6,524 nt of DNA from Chloroflexota bacterium (GCA_013153335.1 JAADEP010000068.1:1-6524), one strand, 5' to 3'. Positions 1 through 6,184 are shown, numbered from the stretch's first letter. Numbers and translations: made by a program. The notes: a model not told the origin generated them from the letters alone.

Positions 1-1028
1 ATGAGCCCTCGGCCCGGATATGCGCGTTCCCAATGCGGGATGTAATCGAGGAGGAAGTTGAACGCGGCCAAGGATTGGCGGTAGGTTTTGTGATGGGCGA
101 GCCAGCGGGCGGCCCCATACTTGGCGCTGTTGATCACCCGAACGCCCCAGGTATTCATGAAGGGCCGCATCAACCGCCAAAGCCAGGCTTTGGGCAAAAA
201 GCCGAAGAATACGTCGGGCAACGCCTGATGCTCGGGGTCCAACGTGCGTTCGGGGTAAAGGTCGTCTTCGGCCGGCACATGGCGGGCCGCGTGGATTTGG
301 CCCCGCCCGCGAGCCGGGCCCATCGCGGTGCTGTCGATCCAACCGACGATATACTCATCCCGGTCTTTGTACGTGTCCAGGTCGGCCAGCATGTGCTCCA
401 AATCCGGAACAGCCCACGCGCGCACGTACATGTCGCCCGAAGCCACGCGTTTGAGCCGCAGGGTGATGGACGTCGCTACGCCCAATACCCCCAGGCCACC
501 GACAAATACGCGAAAACGGGGGTCTTGCGGCGTCAAGGTATGGGTCTGGCCCGAGGGCGTGAGCACTTGAATTTGGGTCACGTGCTCGCCAAAGGTGCCC
601 GCGTGCCAGTTGTTTTTGCCATGGACGTTCATGGCCAAGCATCCGCCCATGGTCGGGCGCATGGTGCCGGGGACCACCGCGGGCCACCAGCCATCGGGCA
701 GGGTGTAGTGCCATAGCTGCTCGACCGTGACGCCCGGTTCAACCGTGATCTCGCCCTGGTCAGGGTCCCAGGCCAAAATGCGGTTCATGCGCCGCAAATC
801 TAAGACCCAGTGCCCCTGCCGCATGGCCGCGTCGCCATAACTCCGCCCGCTGCCGCGCAGCGCGATCTGCACGCCTTGTTGCCGCGCGCGCGCGAACAAA
901 TCCGCGAGCTGCTCCGTCGTGGCCGGTTGATACACCTGGGCCGGGACTTGAATCGAGTGGCCGAAGTTCTCTACCAGGCGCCAATGGCGCCACGCCGCGC
1001 GGGGAGCGGGTTGTTCGGGGGTGGTCAT
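1..1028 (-). CDS. DprE1-like FAD-dependent oxidase (C-terminus beyond the window)
   Basis: This is a VAO/GlcD-type FAD oxidase; 342 residues are visible and the frame runs off the window edge. The FAD-binding half shows RGSGRSYGDAA (about residues 58-68), a beta-rich segment ending PGVTVEQLW (98-106), and GGCLAMNVHGKNN (128-140), the last matching the GGAIACDIHGKN region of mycobacterial DprE1. Further on come VGGLGVLGV (177-185), a substrate-domain stretch starting VGWIDSTAMGPARGRG (228-243), and PHWERAYPGRG (331-341), resembling the DprE1 segment EWNRAYGPAG. DprE1 is about 460 residues, so roughly 110-120 should be missing. In mycobacteria DprE1 oxidises the 2'-hydroxyl of decaprenyl-phosphoryl ribose to a keto intermediate. 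The ATG is preceded by AGGAGGG (1034-1040) with a 5-nt spacer. It lies 21 nt after the DprE2-like reductase gene, the expected partner. I infer lipid-linked pentose epimerisation; a generic sugar or aldonolactone oxidase is the alternative. Comparisons are from memory. Confidence 0.85.
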   Translation of the reverse strand, partial: MTTPEQPAPRAAWRHWRLVENFGHSIQVPAQVYQPATTEQLADLFARARQQGVQIALRGSGRSYGDAAMRQGHWVLDLRRMNRILAWDPDQGEITVEPGVTVEQLWHYTLPDGWWPAVVPGTMRPTMGGCLAMNVHGKNNWHAGTFGEHVTQIQVLTPSGQTHTLTPQDPRFRVFVGGLGVLGVATSITLRLKRVASGDMYVRAWAVPDLEHMLADLDTYKDRDEYIVGWIDSTAMGPARGRGQIHAARHVPAEDDLYPERTLDPEHQALPDVFFGFLPKAWLWRLMRPFMNTWGVRVINSAKYGAARWLAHHKTYRQSLAAFNFLLDYIPHWERAYPGRGL

Positions 1029-1049
1029 GAAGACCCTCCTAAATGCCCG

Positions 1050-1826
1050 TTAGAAGTTCAGCCGGCGAAAGATAACGCTTGGGATGTGCTGGATGATCAA
1101 CATGAGCCACCGCCAACGGGCTGGGGTGTAGATCACCTGCTTACGCTTCTTCATCGCGTGGACGATGTCGCGTGCCGCTTGCTCAGGCGAGATTACCCAG
1201 AACAAACGCTTCGGCGGGGCTTGTCGAAGCATGGGCGTATCCACAAACCCTGGTTTGACGGTCAACACATGCACCCCGCGGCGGGTCAATCGGTTACGCA
1301 GGGATTCTAAATACGTCGTCAACCCGGCCTTCGACGCGTGGTACGCGGGGTTCAAGATGCGCCCGCGGTCCCCTGCAACCGAAGAAATGCCGACCAAGTG
1401 GCCCCGGCCCAGGTTCTGGAACAAGGCCGCAGCCTGGCCTAACCAAGCCACGGCCGCGACCAGGTTGACTTCCAGCATCTCCCGGTCCTTGGCGAAGTTG
1501 TACTTATCCGGTGCGACGGGATGCATAACTCCGGCGCTGTAAATCACCGCGTCCAAACGACCCTGTTCGCGCAAGACGCGCTGGTAGAGCTCGGGGATGC
1601 GGTCATATTCGCGCGCGTCCATAGGCTGGACAAAAGCACGCCCTGGCCCGACCCGTCGGTCAATGTCCTCGGCCAAACGCTGCAGGGCCTCGGCGCGCCG
1701 CGCGACCAGGACCACGCGCCAACCTTGCACGGCGAGCTCCCGGGCCAAGGCCGCGCCAATGCCTGACGAGGCACCGACCAAGATCGCAACCGGTTGCGGC
1801 AGGATGGGAGATGTCTGTTCCGCCAT
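1050..1826 (-). CDS. DprE2-like short-chain dehydrogenase/reductase
   Basis: A complete 258-residue classical SDR. The Rossmann motif GASSGIG is at 18-24. VARR at 41-44 puts arginines after the second beta strand, favouring NADP(H). SAG at 97-99 replaces the usual NAG, and Asn121, Ser149, Tyr162 and Lys166 form the catalytic tetrad (Ser-Tyr spacing 13, YxxxK intact). The C-terminus, LMLIIQHIPSVIFRRLNF, strongly resembles the end of mycobacterial DprE2 (MMVLRHIPRSIFRKLPI), which most other SDRs lack. DprE2 reduces the 2'-keto sugar made by DprE1, giving decaprenyl-phosphoryl arabinose. The gene starts 3 nt after the hisF stop codon, and its GGAG (1833-1836) lies in the last hisF codons, so it is probably translationally coupled to hisF. 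The DprE1-like oxidase follows 21 nt downstream. The SDR assignment is certain; the substrate is inferred from the C-terminus and the neighbour. The real lipid or sugar could differ. Confidence 0.9.
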   Translation of the reverse strand: MAEQTSPILPQPVAILVGASSGIGAALARELAVQGWRVVLVARRAEALQRLAEDIDRRVGPGRAFVQPMDAREYDRIPELYQRVLREQGRLDAVIYSAGVMHPVAPDKYNFAKDREMLEVNLVAAVAWLGQAAALFQNLGRGHLVGISSVAGDRGRILNPAYHASKAGLTTYLESLRNRLTRRGVHVLTVKPGFVDTPMLRQAPPKRLFWVISPEQAARDIVHAMKKRKQVIYTPARWRWLMLIIQHIPSVIFRRLNF

Positions 1827-1829
1827 GGT

Positions 1830-2618
1830 TTACTCCAAGAGAACGGGCGCTGGCCGGACCGGAATCCCTTGTTCGGCCAGGTACGCCTTGAGCTCAGGGA
1901 TGGACAGCTTGCCATCATGGAACAGAGACGCGGCCAAAGCCGCATCCGCCCGGCCTTGTTGAAAAACTTCGGCAAAGTGCGCCTTTGTGCCTGCTCCTCC
2001 GGAAGCGATCACCGGCACAGGGACAGCATCCGCGATCGCCCGGGTGAGTTCGAGGTCATAGCCCGCAAGCGTGCCGTCCGCGTCGATGCTGGTCAGCAAG
2101 ATTTCCCCCGCGCCCAACTCCACGCCCCGTACGGCCCATTCCACAGCGTCCAGACCGGTGGGCTCGCGACCACCGCTGATGTAAACTTCCCAACGAGGCG
2201 GCTCCCCGGGACCGGAAACCCGCTTGGCATCAATGGCCAGCACAATGCACTGGCTCCCGAAGCGCATCGCGCCTTCGGTCAACAAATGCGGCGTGCGAAC
2301 GGCCGCTGAGTTCACGCTGACCTTGTCCGCGCCCGCGAGCAACAAACGGCGCATTTGCTCGACCGTACGGATGCCCCCGCCCACGGTGAAGGGCATGAAG
2401 ACTTGATCCGCTACCCGGGCGACCAATTCCACGGTGGTCGCTCGTCCTTCGGGGGTCGCGGAGATATCTAGGAAGACCAGCTCGTCCGCGCCTTGTTGGT
2501 CATAAAGCCGAGCCTGCTCGATGGGATCGCCCGCATCCCGCAGGTTTACAAAGTTCACCCCCTTCACAACTCGGCCATCTTTGATGTCCAAACACGGGAT
2601 GATGCGCTTGGCGAGCAT
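1830..2618 (-). CDS. hisF: Imidazole glycerol phosphate synthase subunit HisF
   Basis: The cyclase subunit of imidazole glycerol phosphate synthase. With ammonia from the glutaminase HisH it converts PRFAR to imidazole glycerol phosphate and AICAR in histidine synthesis, in the cytoplasm. The 262-residue length is close to typical. The TIM barrel opens with MLAKRIIPCLDIKDGRVVKG, placing the general acid/base Asp at residue 11; the second catalytic Asp is residue 130 (VLAIDAKR). The phosphate-binding loops are visible as VGGGIRT (79-85) and ASGGAGT (205-211), with DADGT at 179-183. The ATG has a strong AAGGAGG (2625-2631) with a 6-nt spacer. No hisH, hisA or other his gene is in the window: the upstream gene is prmC and the downstream genes are the DprE2/DprE1-like pair. 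It probably has its own promoter in the 114-bp gap. Confidence 0.97.
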   Translation of the reverse strand: MLAKRIIPCLDIKDGRVVKGVNFVNLRDAGDPIEQARLYDQQGADELVFLDISATPEGRATTVELVARVADQVFMPFTVGGGIRTVEQMRRLLLAGADKVSVNSAAVRTPHLLTEGAMRFGSQCIVLAIDAKRVSGPGEPPRWEVYISGGREPTGLDAVEWAVRGVELGAGEILLTSIDADGTLAGYDLELTRAIADAVPVPVIASGGAGTKAHFAEVFQQGRADAALAASLFHDGKLSIPELKAYLAEQGIPVRPAPVLLE

Positions 2619-2624
2619 ATCGCG

Positions 2625-2631
2625 CCTCCTT
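2625..2631 (-). promoter_or_regulatory. Ribosome binding site of hisF
   Basis: AAGGAGG on the minus strand, 6 nt before the hisF ATG. It is a near-perfect match to the anti-Shine-Dalgarno sequence and fixes the start at 2618. Confidence 0.85.
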
Positions 2632-2645
2632 GCGACGTCGGCACG

Positions 2646-2654
2646 ATTTTACCA
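2646..2654 (-). promoter_or_regulatory. Candidate extended -10 promoter element for hisF
   Basis: On the minus strand the sequence reads TGGTAAAAT, that is TGn followed by TAAAAT (5 of 6 to TATAAT), about 27 nt before the hisF start. At 17 nt upstream the hexamer is TGCGCC, which does not resemble a -35 box, so this would be an extended -10 promoter. It would give a leader of about 20 nt carrying the strong hisF ribosome binding site. It suggests that hisF and the DprE-like genes can be transcribed separately from prfA-prmC. A chance match is possible. Confidence 0.35.
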
Positions 2655-2699
2655 TCCCTAACCCTAAAGGCGCACGAGCGTTTTTCGGAGGGTAAACTC

Positions 2700-2724
2700 G
2701 CCAAGCCGAACATCCTTGCTTGGC
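2700..2724 (-). terminator. Hairpin after prmC, possible weak terminator
   Basis: A perfect 7-bp inverted repeat (GCCAAGC/GCTTGGC) with an 11-nt loop begins 8 nt after the prmC stop codon. On the minus strand it is followed by GAGTTTACC rather than a T run, so it is not a textbook intrinsic terminator. It may attenuate, protect the prmC 3' end, or do nothing. The rest of the 114-bp gap contains only the candidate -10 and the hisF ribosome binding site. Confidence 0.35.
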
Positions 2725-2732
2725 AAAGGGCG

Positions 2733-3629
2733 TTACACGTCCGAGGGCAGCGCAATCTCCAAAACCCGCGGACGACCAGCTCCGTCAGGATGCAGGGAGA
2801 TCGTTGCCTGGGGGAAGAAGGCTTTCGCCAGGGACCGAGCTTGCTGGGCTTGGGCAGCGCCTACTTCGGCCAAGAGATGCCCCCCTGGGGCCAGGGCGCG
2901 GCGCGCTTGAGCCAACAGGCGACGTAAGGGGATGAGCCCGTCCACGCCGCCGTCGAGCGCGAGCCAGGGTTCTTGGCGAGCTACCCGCAGTTCCGCGAGC
3001 TCCGCCGTGGGGATGTAGGGCAAATTGGCCACGATGAGGTCCCAAGGCCCGGGCACGCCAGCGAGCAAGTCGGTTTGCACCCATTGCACACGCGTCCGGT
3101 GACGTTGGGCATTGGCGCGCGCAATCGTTAGAGCAGCCCGGCTGCGATCGACGCCTGTCACCCGCGCCTCAGGGTAATGCGCCGCGAGCACCACCGCGAT
3201 GCATCCGCTACCCGTGCCAACGTCGACGACCCGCGGCTGGGGGCGATACCTGAGGAGCTCCAGGGCCCGCACAATCAGCGCTTCGGTCTCCGGTCGAGGG
3301 ATCAAGACCGCAGGCGAGAGGGTAAACGTTCGGTCGTAACACGGCCACTCGCGCAACAGATAGGCCAGCGGCTCTCCTAAACGCAGACGCGCGCGGGCAG
3401 CCCGCCAACGGGGCACAAGCCTCGGGGGAAAAGGCGCCTCCGGATGGGCCAACACCCACGCGCGCGGACGTTGCAGCCACGCGGCCAAAAGGCGCTCCGC
3501 GTCCATCCTCGGGGTGTCGCTAAAGCGCGCGGCCGCTTCGGCTAGCGTGCGCCTCGCTTCGGCAAGGGTAGAGGGCGCCCAGACTGGAGGAATTTCAGTC
3601 GTCCGCGCGGTCCGAGGATGTGGTTTCAT
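2733..3629 (-). CDS. prmC: Peptide chain release factor N5-glutamine methyltransferase PrmC
   Basis: This SAM-dependent enzyme methylates the glutamine of the GGQ motif in release factors, raising peptide-release efficiency. It is 298 residues, a little longer than typical (about 280), because of an extra N-terminal stretch. The N-terminal helical substrate-binding domain covers about residues 20-95. LIPRPETE (109-116) is a PrmC/HemK hallmark, VVDVGTGSG (134-142) is SAM motif I, and the C-terminus has GRPRVLEI. The catalytic motif is NLPY (202-205) instead of the usual NPPY. The linker GEPLAYLLREWPCYD (85-99) also departs from the usual GxxEFYG form. The start ATG lies inside the end of prfA, giving a 35-nt overlap. 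I see no strong Shine-Dalgarno and no later in-frame ATG before the conserved region, so translation is probably coupled to prfA. Placement behind prfA is the common bacterial arrangement and supports the call. Confidence 0.93.
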   Translation of the reverse strand: MKPHPRTARTTEIPPVWAPSTLAEARRTLAEAAARFSDTPRMDAERLLAAWLQRPRAWVLAHPEAPFPPRLVPRWRAARARLRLGEPLAYLLREWPCYDRTFTLSPAVLIPRPETEALIVRALELLRYRPQPRVVDVGTGSGCIAVVLAAHYPEARVTGVDRSRAALTIARANAQRHRTRVQWVQTDLLAGVPGPWDLIVANLPYIPTAELAELRVARQEPWLALDGGVDGLIPLRRLLAQARRALAPGGHLLAEVGAAQAQQARSLAKAFFPQATISLHPDGAGRPRVLEIALPSDV

Positions 3630-4695
3630 GTTCGCGGTCCAGCGCGGCCAAGCGTTCGGCTTCGTCGCGCAGCGTCAGCTCGTCAATAAACGTATCCAAT
3701 TCGCCATCCAGGATAGAAGACAAATTGTACAAGGACATGTGGATGCGGTGGTCCGTTACCCGAGACTGCGGGAAATTGTACGTGCGGATTTTCTCGGAGC
3801 GCTCGCCCGTGCCCACCTGCGCGCGGCGTTCGGCTTCCATTTGTTCGCGACGTTTGCGTTCCTCGATCTCGTAGAGTCGCGCGCGCAAAATGCTCAGGGC
3901 ACGCAGCTTGTTCTGGTATTGGGATCGCTCGTCTTGACACTGAACCACGATGCCCGTGGGCAGGTGGGTAATACGCACCGCGGTCGCGTTTTTCTGTACG
4001 TGCTGCCCCCCGGCCCCGCCGGCCTTGAACACTTCAATTTTGATGTCTTTCTCAGGGATCTGGATGTCGACTTCGTCCGCCTCGGCCAAAACCGCGACCG
4101 TCGCGGTCGAGGTGTGAATCCGGCCTTGGGACTCGGTTACGGGCACCCGTTGGACCCGATGCACACCGGACTCGTACTTTAGGCGCGAGTAGGCGCCCTT
4201 CCCCTGAATGCGAAAGATAATCTCTTTATACCCATCCAGGCCGGTCGTGTTGGCCGAGAGAACCTCCACCTTCCATCCTTGGCGCTCAGCATATCGGCTG
4301 TACATGCGAAAGAGGTCGGCCGCGAACAGGGCTGCTTCTTCACCGCCTGCGCCCGCCCGAATCTCCATGATGACATTACGTTCGTCCCGGGGGTCGCGAG
4401 GCAATAAGAGACGTTTAATCTCGCGCTCTAATGCTTCAATTTGTTCGTCTAAATCGTCCAGCTCCATTTTCGCGAGTTCGCGCAATTCCGCGTCATCGCT
4501 TTCCTCAAGAATATCCTTGGCTTCGTCCCGTTGCTCCAACGCGCGACGATACGCGCGCGCTTTCTCAACAATCGGCTCCAACTCGGCCCGTTCCTTCGCC
4601 AGCGCCGCGGCCTTTTTGTAGTCATCCCCGACATGCAACAGCTCTTGCTCGACTTCTTCGTAGCGCTTCTCGATCTTGCGCAACTTGTCCAACAT
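3595..4695 (-). CDS. prfA: Peptide chain release factor 1 (RF1)
   Basis: RF1 recognises UAA and UAG stop codons in the ribosomal A site and triggers hydrolysis of peptidyl-tRNA. The protein is 366 residues, typical for RF1. The N-terminal part (about 1-100) is a charged helical domain. The codon-recognition tripeptide is Pro185-Val-Thr187 within RVPVTESQGRIHTS; the PxT form identifies RF1 rather than RF2, which has SPF. The catalytic GGQ is at 229-231 in AGGAGGQHVQKNATAV, and its glutamine is the PrmC target. The start at 4695 is chosen because GGGGAGG (4704-4710) lies 8 nt upstream and the protein then begins MLDKLRKIEKRYEEVEQ, like other RF1s. An in-frame ATG at 4716 would consume that ribosome binding site, and the frame stays open further upstream only by chance. 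Its stop is inside prmC. A promoter and a leader ORF precede it. Confidence 0.97.
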   Translation of the reverse strand: MLDKLRKIEKRYEEVEQELLHVGDDYKKAAALAKERAELEPIVEKARAYRRALEQRDEAKDILEESDDAELRELAKMELDDLDEQIEALEREIKRLLLPRDPRDERNVIMEIRAGAGGEEAALFAADLFRMYSRYAERQGWKVEVLSANTTGLDGYKEIIFRIQGKGAYSRLKYESGVHRVQRVPVTESQGRIHTSTATVAVLAEADEVDIQIPEKDIKIEVFKAGGAGGQHVQKNATAVRITHLPTGIVVQCQDERSQYQNKLRALSILRARLYEIEERKRREQMEAERRAQVGTGERSEKIRTYNFPQSRVTDHRIHMSLYNLSSILDGELDTFIDELTLRDEAERLAALDREHETTSSDRADD

Positions 4696-4699
4696 GGTC

Positions 4700-4723
4700 T
4701 CATCCTCCCCCATCTTGGGATGA
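4700..4723 (-). promoter_or_regulatory. Potential hairpin masking the prfA ribosome binding site
   Basis: In the prfA leader mRNA, UCAUCC (from 4723 down to 4718) is complementary to GGAUGA (4705-4700). An alternative register pairs UCCCA with UGGGG across a 3-nt loop. Both involve or enclose the GGGGAGG ribosome binding site of prfA. The 5' arm lies inside the leader ORF, so translating that ORF would melt the structure. The stem is short and marginal by eye. Confidence 0.35.
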
Positions 4724-4747
4724 CGTTGCCCAATCCGTGTTGTCCAT
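4700..4747 (-). CDS. Possible 15-residue leader peptide upstream of prfA
   Basis: A short ORF in the prfA leader encodes MDNTDWATSSQDGGG and ends in UGA 4 nt before the prfA ATG. An AGGAGG (4751-4756) sits just upstream, but the spacer is only 3 nt, which is suboptimal. Its last codons (GGG GGA GGA) contain the prfA ribosome binding site, so a translating ribosome would cover and then terminate on the prfA start region. Its stop is read by RF2, not RF1. Nothing in the peptide resembles a known attenuator, and a chance ORF cannot be excluded. Confidence 0.4.
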   Translation of the reverse strand: MDNTDWATSSQDGGG

Positions 4748-4800
4748 CGGCCTCCTAACCTGCGCGGCGATTGGAAGGACGAGGGAATGGTCTGTATTTG

Positions 4801-4829
4801 GTTATAGCAAAGATGCTCGAGAGATGCAA
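4801..4829 (-). promoter_or_regulatory. Sigma70-type promoter for prfA-prmC
   Basis: On the minus strand: TTGCAT (4824-4829), a 17-nt spacer, then TATAAC (4801-4806; 5 of 6 to TATAAT). TGC directly precedes the -10 box, giving an extended -10 element that compensates for the poor -35 (3 of 6). Transcription would begin near 4794, leaving a leader of about 100 nt before prfA. It sits in the 146-bp gap after the Nudix gene, the right place to start the prfA-prmC transcript. Confidence 0.6.
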
Positions 4830-4841
4830 GGCGAGGCGAGA

Positions 4842-5378
4842 TTAGAGATAACGTTGCGCCAGGAGCCAGGCTGCCAAGCTTTTGCCATCTTGGATGCGCC
4901 CTTCCCGCATCCAAGCATCCACCTGCTCGATCGGGTGGGCTTCGGGCTGCAGGATCTCATCCTCATCGAGCGCGTGCCCTTGAACCGGGCGCAACCCGCG
5001 CGCGAGATACGCGACCATACGTTCGCTCGAATATCCAGGAGCGACGTAAAAACTCCCCAATGGGATCCACTCGTCGGCTTGCATGCCGATTTCTTCGGCC
5101 AATTCCCGTTGGGCGCACGTCAACGGCGGCTCATTGGGTTCCAGCGTCCCGGCCGGGAACTCGAGGAGGACTTGGCCCACCGCGTGGCGATATTGGCGTA
5201 CGAACCAAGCGCGTCCTTGGGCATCGATGGGCACGATCACCACCGCGCCAGGATGCTCGAGGATGTACCAGGTATGTACCCGGCCATCGGGCGTGCGTAC
5301 CTGATCCTCACGCAGCTGAAAAATTCGGGTGATGAGCCTCACCTGTCGGCGTAGAACCTCGACGTGGGGTGTATCCAT
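4842..5378 (-). CDS. Nudix hydrolase, ADP-ribose pyrophosphatase type
   Basis: A 178-residue cytoplasmic Nudix hydrolase. The Nudix box GX5EX7REUXEEXGU is intact: Gly77, Glu83, then RELAEEIGM at 91-99, whose glutamates bind the catalytic Mg ions. Upstream, FVRQYRHAVGQVLLEFPAG (59-77) is the strand pattern of the NudF/ADPRase group. YVAPGYSSE (111-119) puts a proline 16 residues after the box's last glycine, a feature of ADP-ribose pyrophosphatases. The likely reaction is ADP-ribose to AMP plus ribose 5-phosphate; another nucleoside diphosphate sugar is possible. The ATG at 5378 has GGAG (5385-5388) with a 6-nt spacer. A GTG at 5435 in the same frame falls in the loop of the upstream terminator and is not the start. 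I see no clear promoter in the short gap before it. The specific substrate is not certain. Confidence 0.93.
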   Translation of the reverse strand: MDTPHVEVLRRQVRLITRIFQLREDQVRTPDGRVHTWYILEHPGAVVIVPIDAQGRAWFVRQYRHAVGQVLLEFPAGTLEPNEPPLTCAQRELAEEIGMQADEWIPLGSFYVAPGYSSERMVAYLARGLRPVQGHALDEDEILQPEAHPIEQVDAWMREGRIQDGKSLAAWLLAQRYL

Positions 5379-5415
5379 ACGGAACTCCGTCAGAGCATTG
5401 GCATGACAAGCGCAC

Positions 5416-5447
5416 AAAAGTGGGGCGCGAAACACCGCGCCCCACTT
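5416..5447 (-). terminator. Intrinsic terminator after the LysM lipoprotein gene
   Basis: A perfect 12-bp GC-rich stem (AAGTGGGGCGCG at 5418-5429 with CGCGCCCCACTT at 5436-5447) has a 6-nt loop and starts 22 nt after the lipoprotein stop codon. Read on the minus strand it ends in TTTTG, a short U tract. It separates the lipoprotein gene from the Nudix gene, perhaps with some readthrough since no obvious promoter follows. Confidence 0.8.
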
Positions 5448-5469
5448 CTACCGATCAACTTAGATGAGC

Positions 5470-6156
5470 TTACGGAATTCGCAACTGCGTTCCTGGCGTC
5501 AGAGGCTCATCGGTGAGGGGAAGCCCGTTCTCACGCGCGATGTCCTCAGGCCATACGTCGCCGAAATAGCAAGCGATACTGTACAACGTGTCTCCGGGCC
5601 GTACCGTGTACGTCGTGGGATGAGGCCGACGAGCCCGTTCAGGCGCGAAATCGGTAAACGGGCGGGCGTTCTTCGGGATCACCAGAGTCTGCCCGGGATA
5701 GACCACCTGCCCTCGAACCAGGCCGTTGGCCCGTAGCAAGTCGTCCGGGTGAATGTTAAAGCGCCGCGCCAAGCAGAACGGATGCTCACCCCAGTGAAGC
5801 GTATACCGCTCGGGGACAGTATGGCTCGCGGGCAGCGGGGTCGCGGTGGGGGTTGGCGCAACCTCCGTCACCACCGGCAACGGGGTTGGCGTAGGCGACG
5901 GCTGGGGAGTGGCCGGAGAAGTCGGTTGCGTGGTGACCAACATCAACGGCGTTGCGACCTTCACGGGCAAAGGCGTTGGCGAAGGTCGCATTTGGTACAA
6001 CGCGGTTGCGGTTGCGTTCACATCCCCCTGAGACTGCACTTGAACTTGCGTAGGCAACACACTCGTCGGCATAGGCGTGCTGGCCGAGCGAGTACACGCC
6101 AACGACACCAACACCGCGGTCACAAGAAAGAACAGGAACGGCTTCTTCTTGCGCAT
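5470..6156 (-). CDS. Lipoprotein with Thr/Pro-rich linker and two LysM modules
   Basis: A 228-residue predicted cell-surface lipoprotein. A basic MRKKK start is followed by a hydrophobic segment (6-20) and a lipobox VSLAC with Cys21 as the likely lipidated residue. Residues 22-112 are low-complexity and rich in Thr, Pro, Val and Gln (for example PSPTPTPLP), a flexible spacer. The first LysM module spans about 117-161 and begins RYTLHWGEHPFCLARRF, ending PGQTLVIP. The second spans about 181-228 and begins TTYTVRPGDTLYSIACYF, ending PGTQLRIP. LysM modules bind N-acetylglucosamine-containing glycans such as peptidoglycan. No catalytic domain is present, so a wall-binding or envelope-organising role is the most that can be inferred. 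Each module has one cysteine at a similar place. The ATG at 6156 is chosen for AGGAGG (6167-6172, 10-nt spacer) and the signal peptide; the open frame continues upstream only by chance. It appears monocistronic, between its own promoter and terminator. Confidence 0.92.
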   Translation of the reverse strand: MRKKKPFLFFLVTAVLVSLACTRSASTPMPTSVLPTQVQVQSQGDVNATATALYQMRPSPTPLPVKVATPLMLVTTQPTSPATPQPSPTPTPLPVVTEVAPTPTATPLPASHTVPERYTLHWGEHPFCLARRFNIHPDDLLRANGLVRGQVVYPGQTLVIPKNARPFTDFAPERARRPHPTTYTVRPGDTLYSIACYFGDVWPEDIARENGLPLTDEPLTPGTQLRIP

Positions 6157-6184
6157 GGCCTTCGGGCCTCCTCGTCTCCTCAAG

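Noticed and set aside
33..716. A 227-codon open frame on the plus strand
   Set aside because: It is antisense to the DprE1-like gene, has no recognisable motif, and is the kind of long shadow frame expected in GC-rich coding DNA. The minus-strand frame has clear FAD-oxidase motifs throughout.
2654..2669. Telomere-like TTTAGGGTTAGGG on the minus strand
   Set aside because: Only two imperfect units occur, in the short gap before hisF in an otherwise bacterial window. A chance resemblance.
4696..4914. N-terminal extension of RF1 by up to 73 residues
   Set aside because: The frame is open by chance. The extension would run through the promoter and leader into the Nudix gene, matches no RF1 domain, and the ATG at 4695 has a good ribosome binding site.
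5379..5435. Longer Nudix protein starting at a GTG at 5435
   Set aside because: The GTG sits in the loop of the upstream terminator hairpin. The ATG at 5378 has GGAG at a 6-nt spacer and gives a normal family length.
5820..6000. Repetitive GGCGTTGGCG-like sequence as a possible tandem repeat or CRISPR
   Set aside because: The repetition is irregular and comes from codons for the Thr/Pro-rich linker of the lipoprotein; there are no regular repeat-spacer units.
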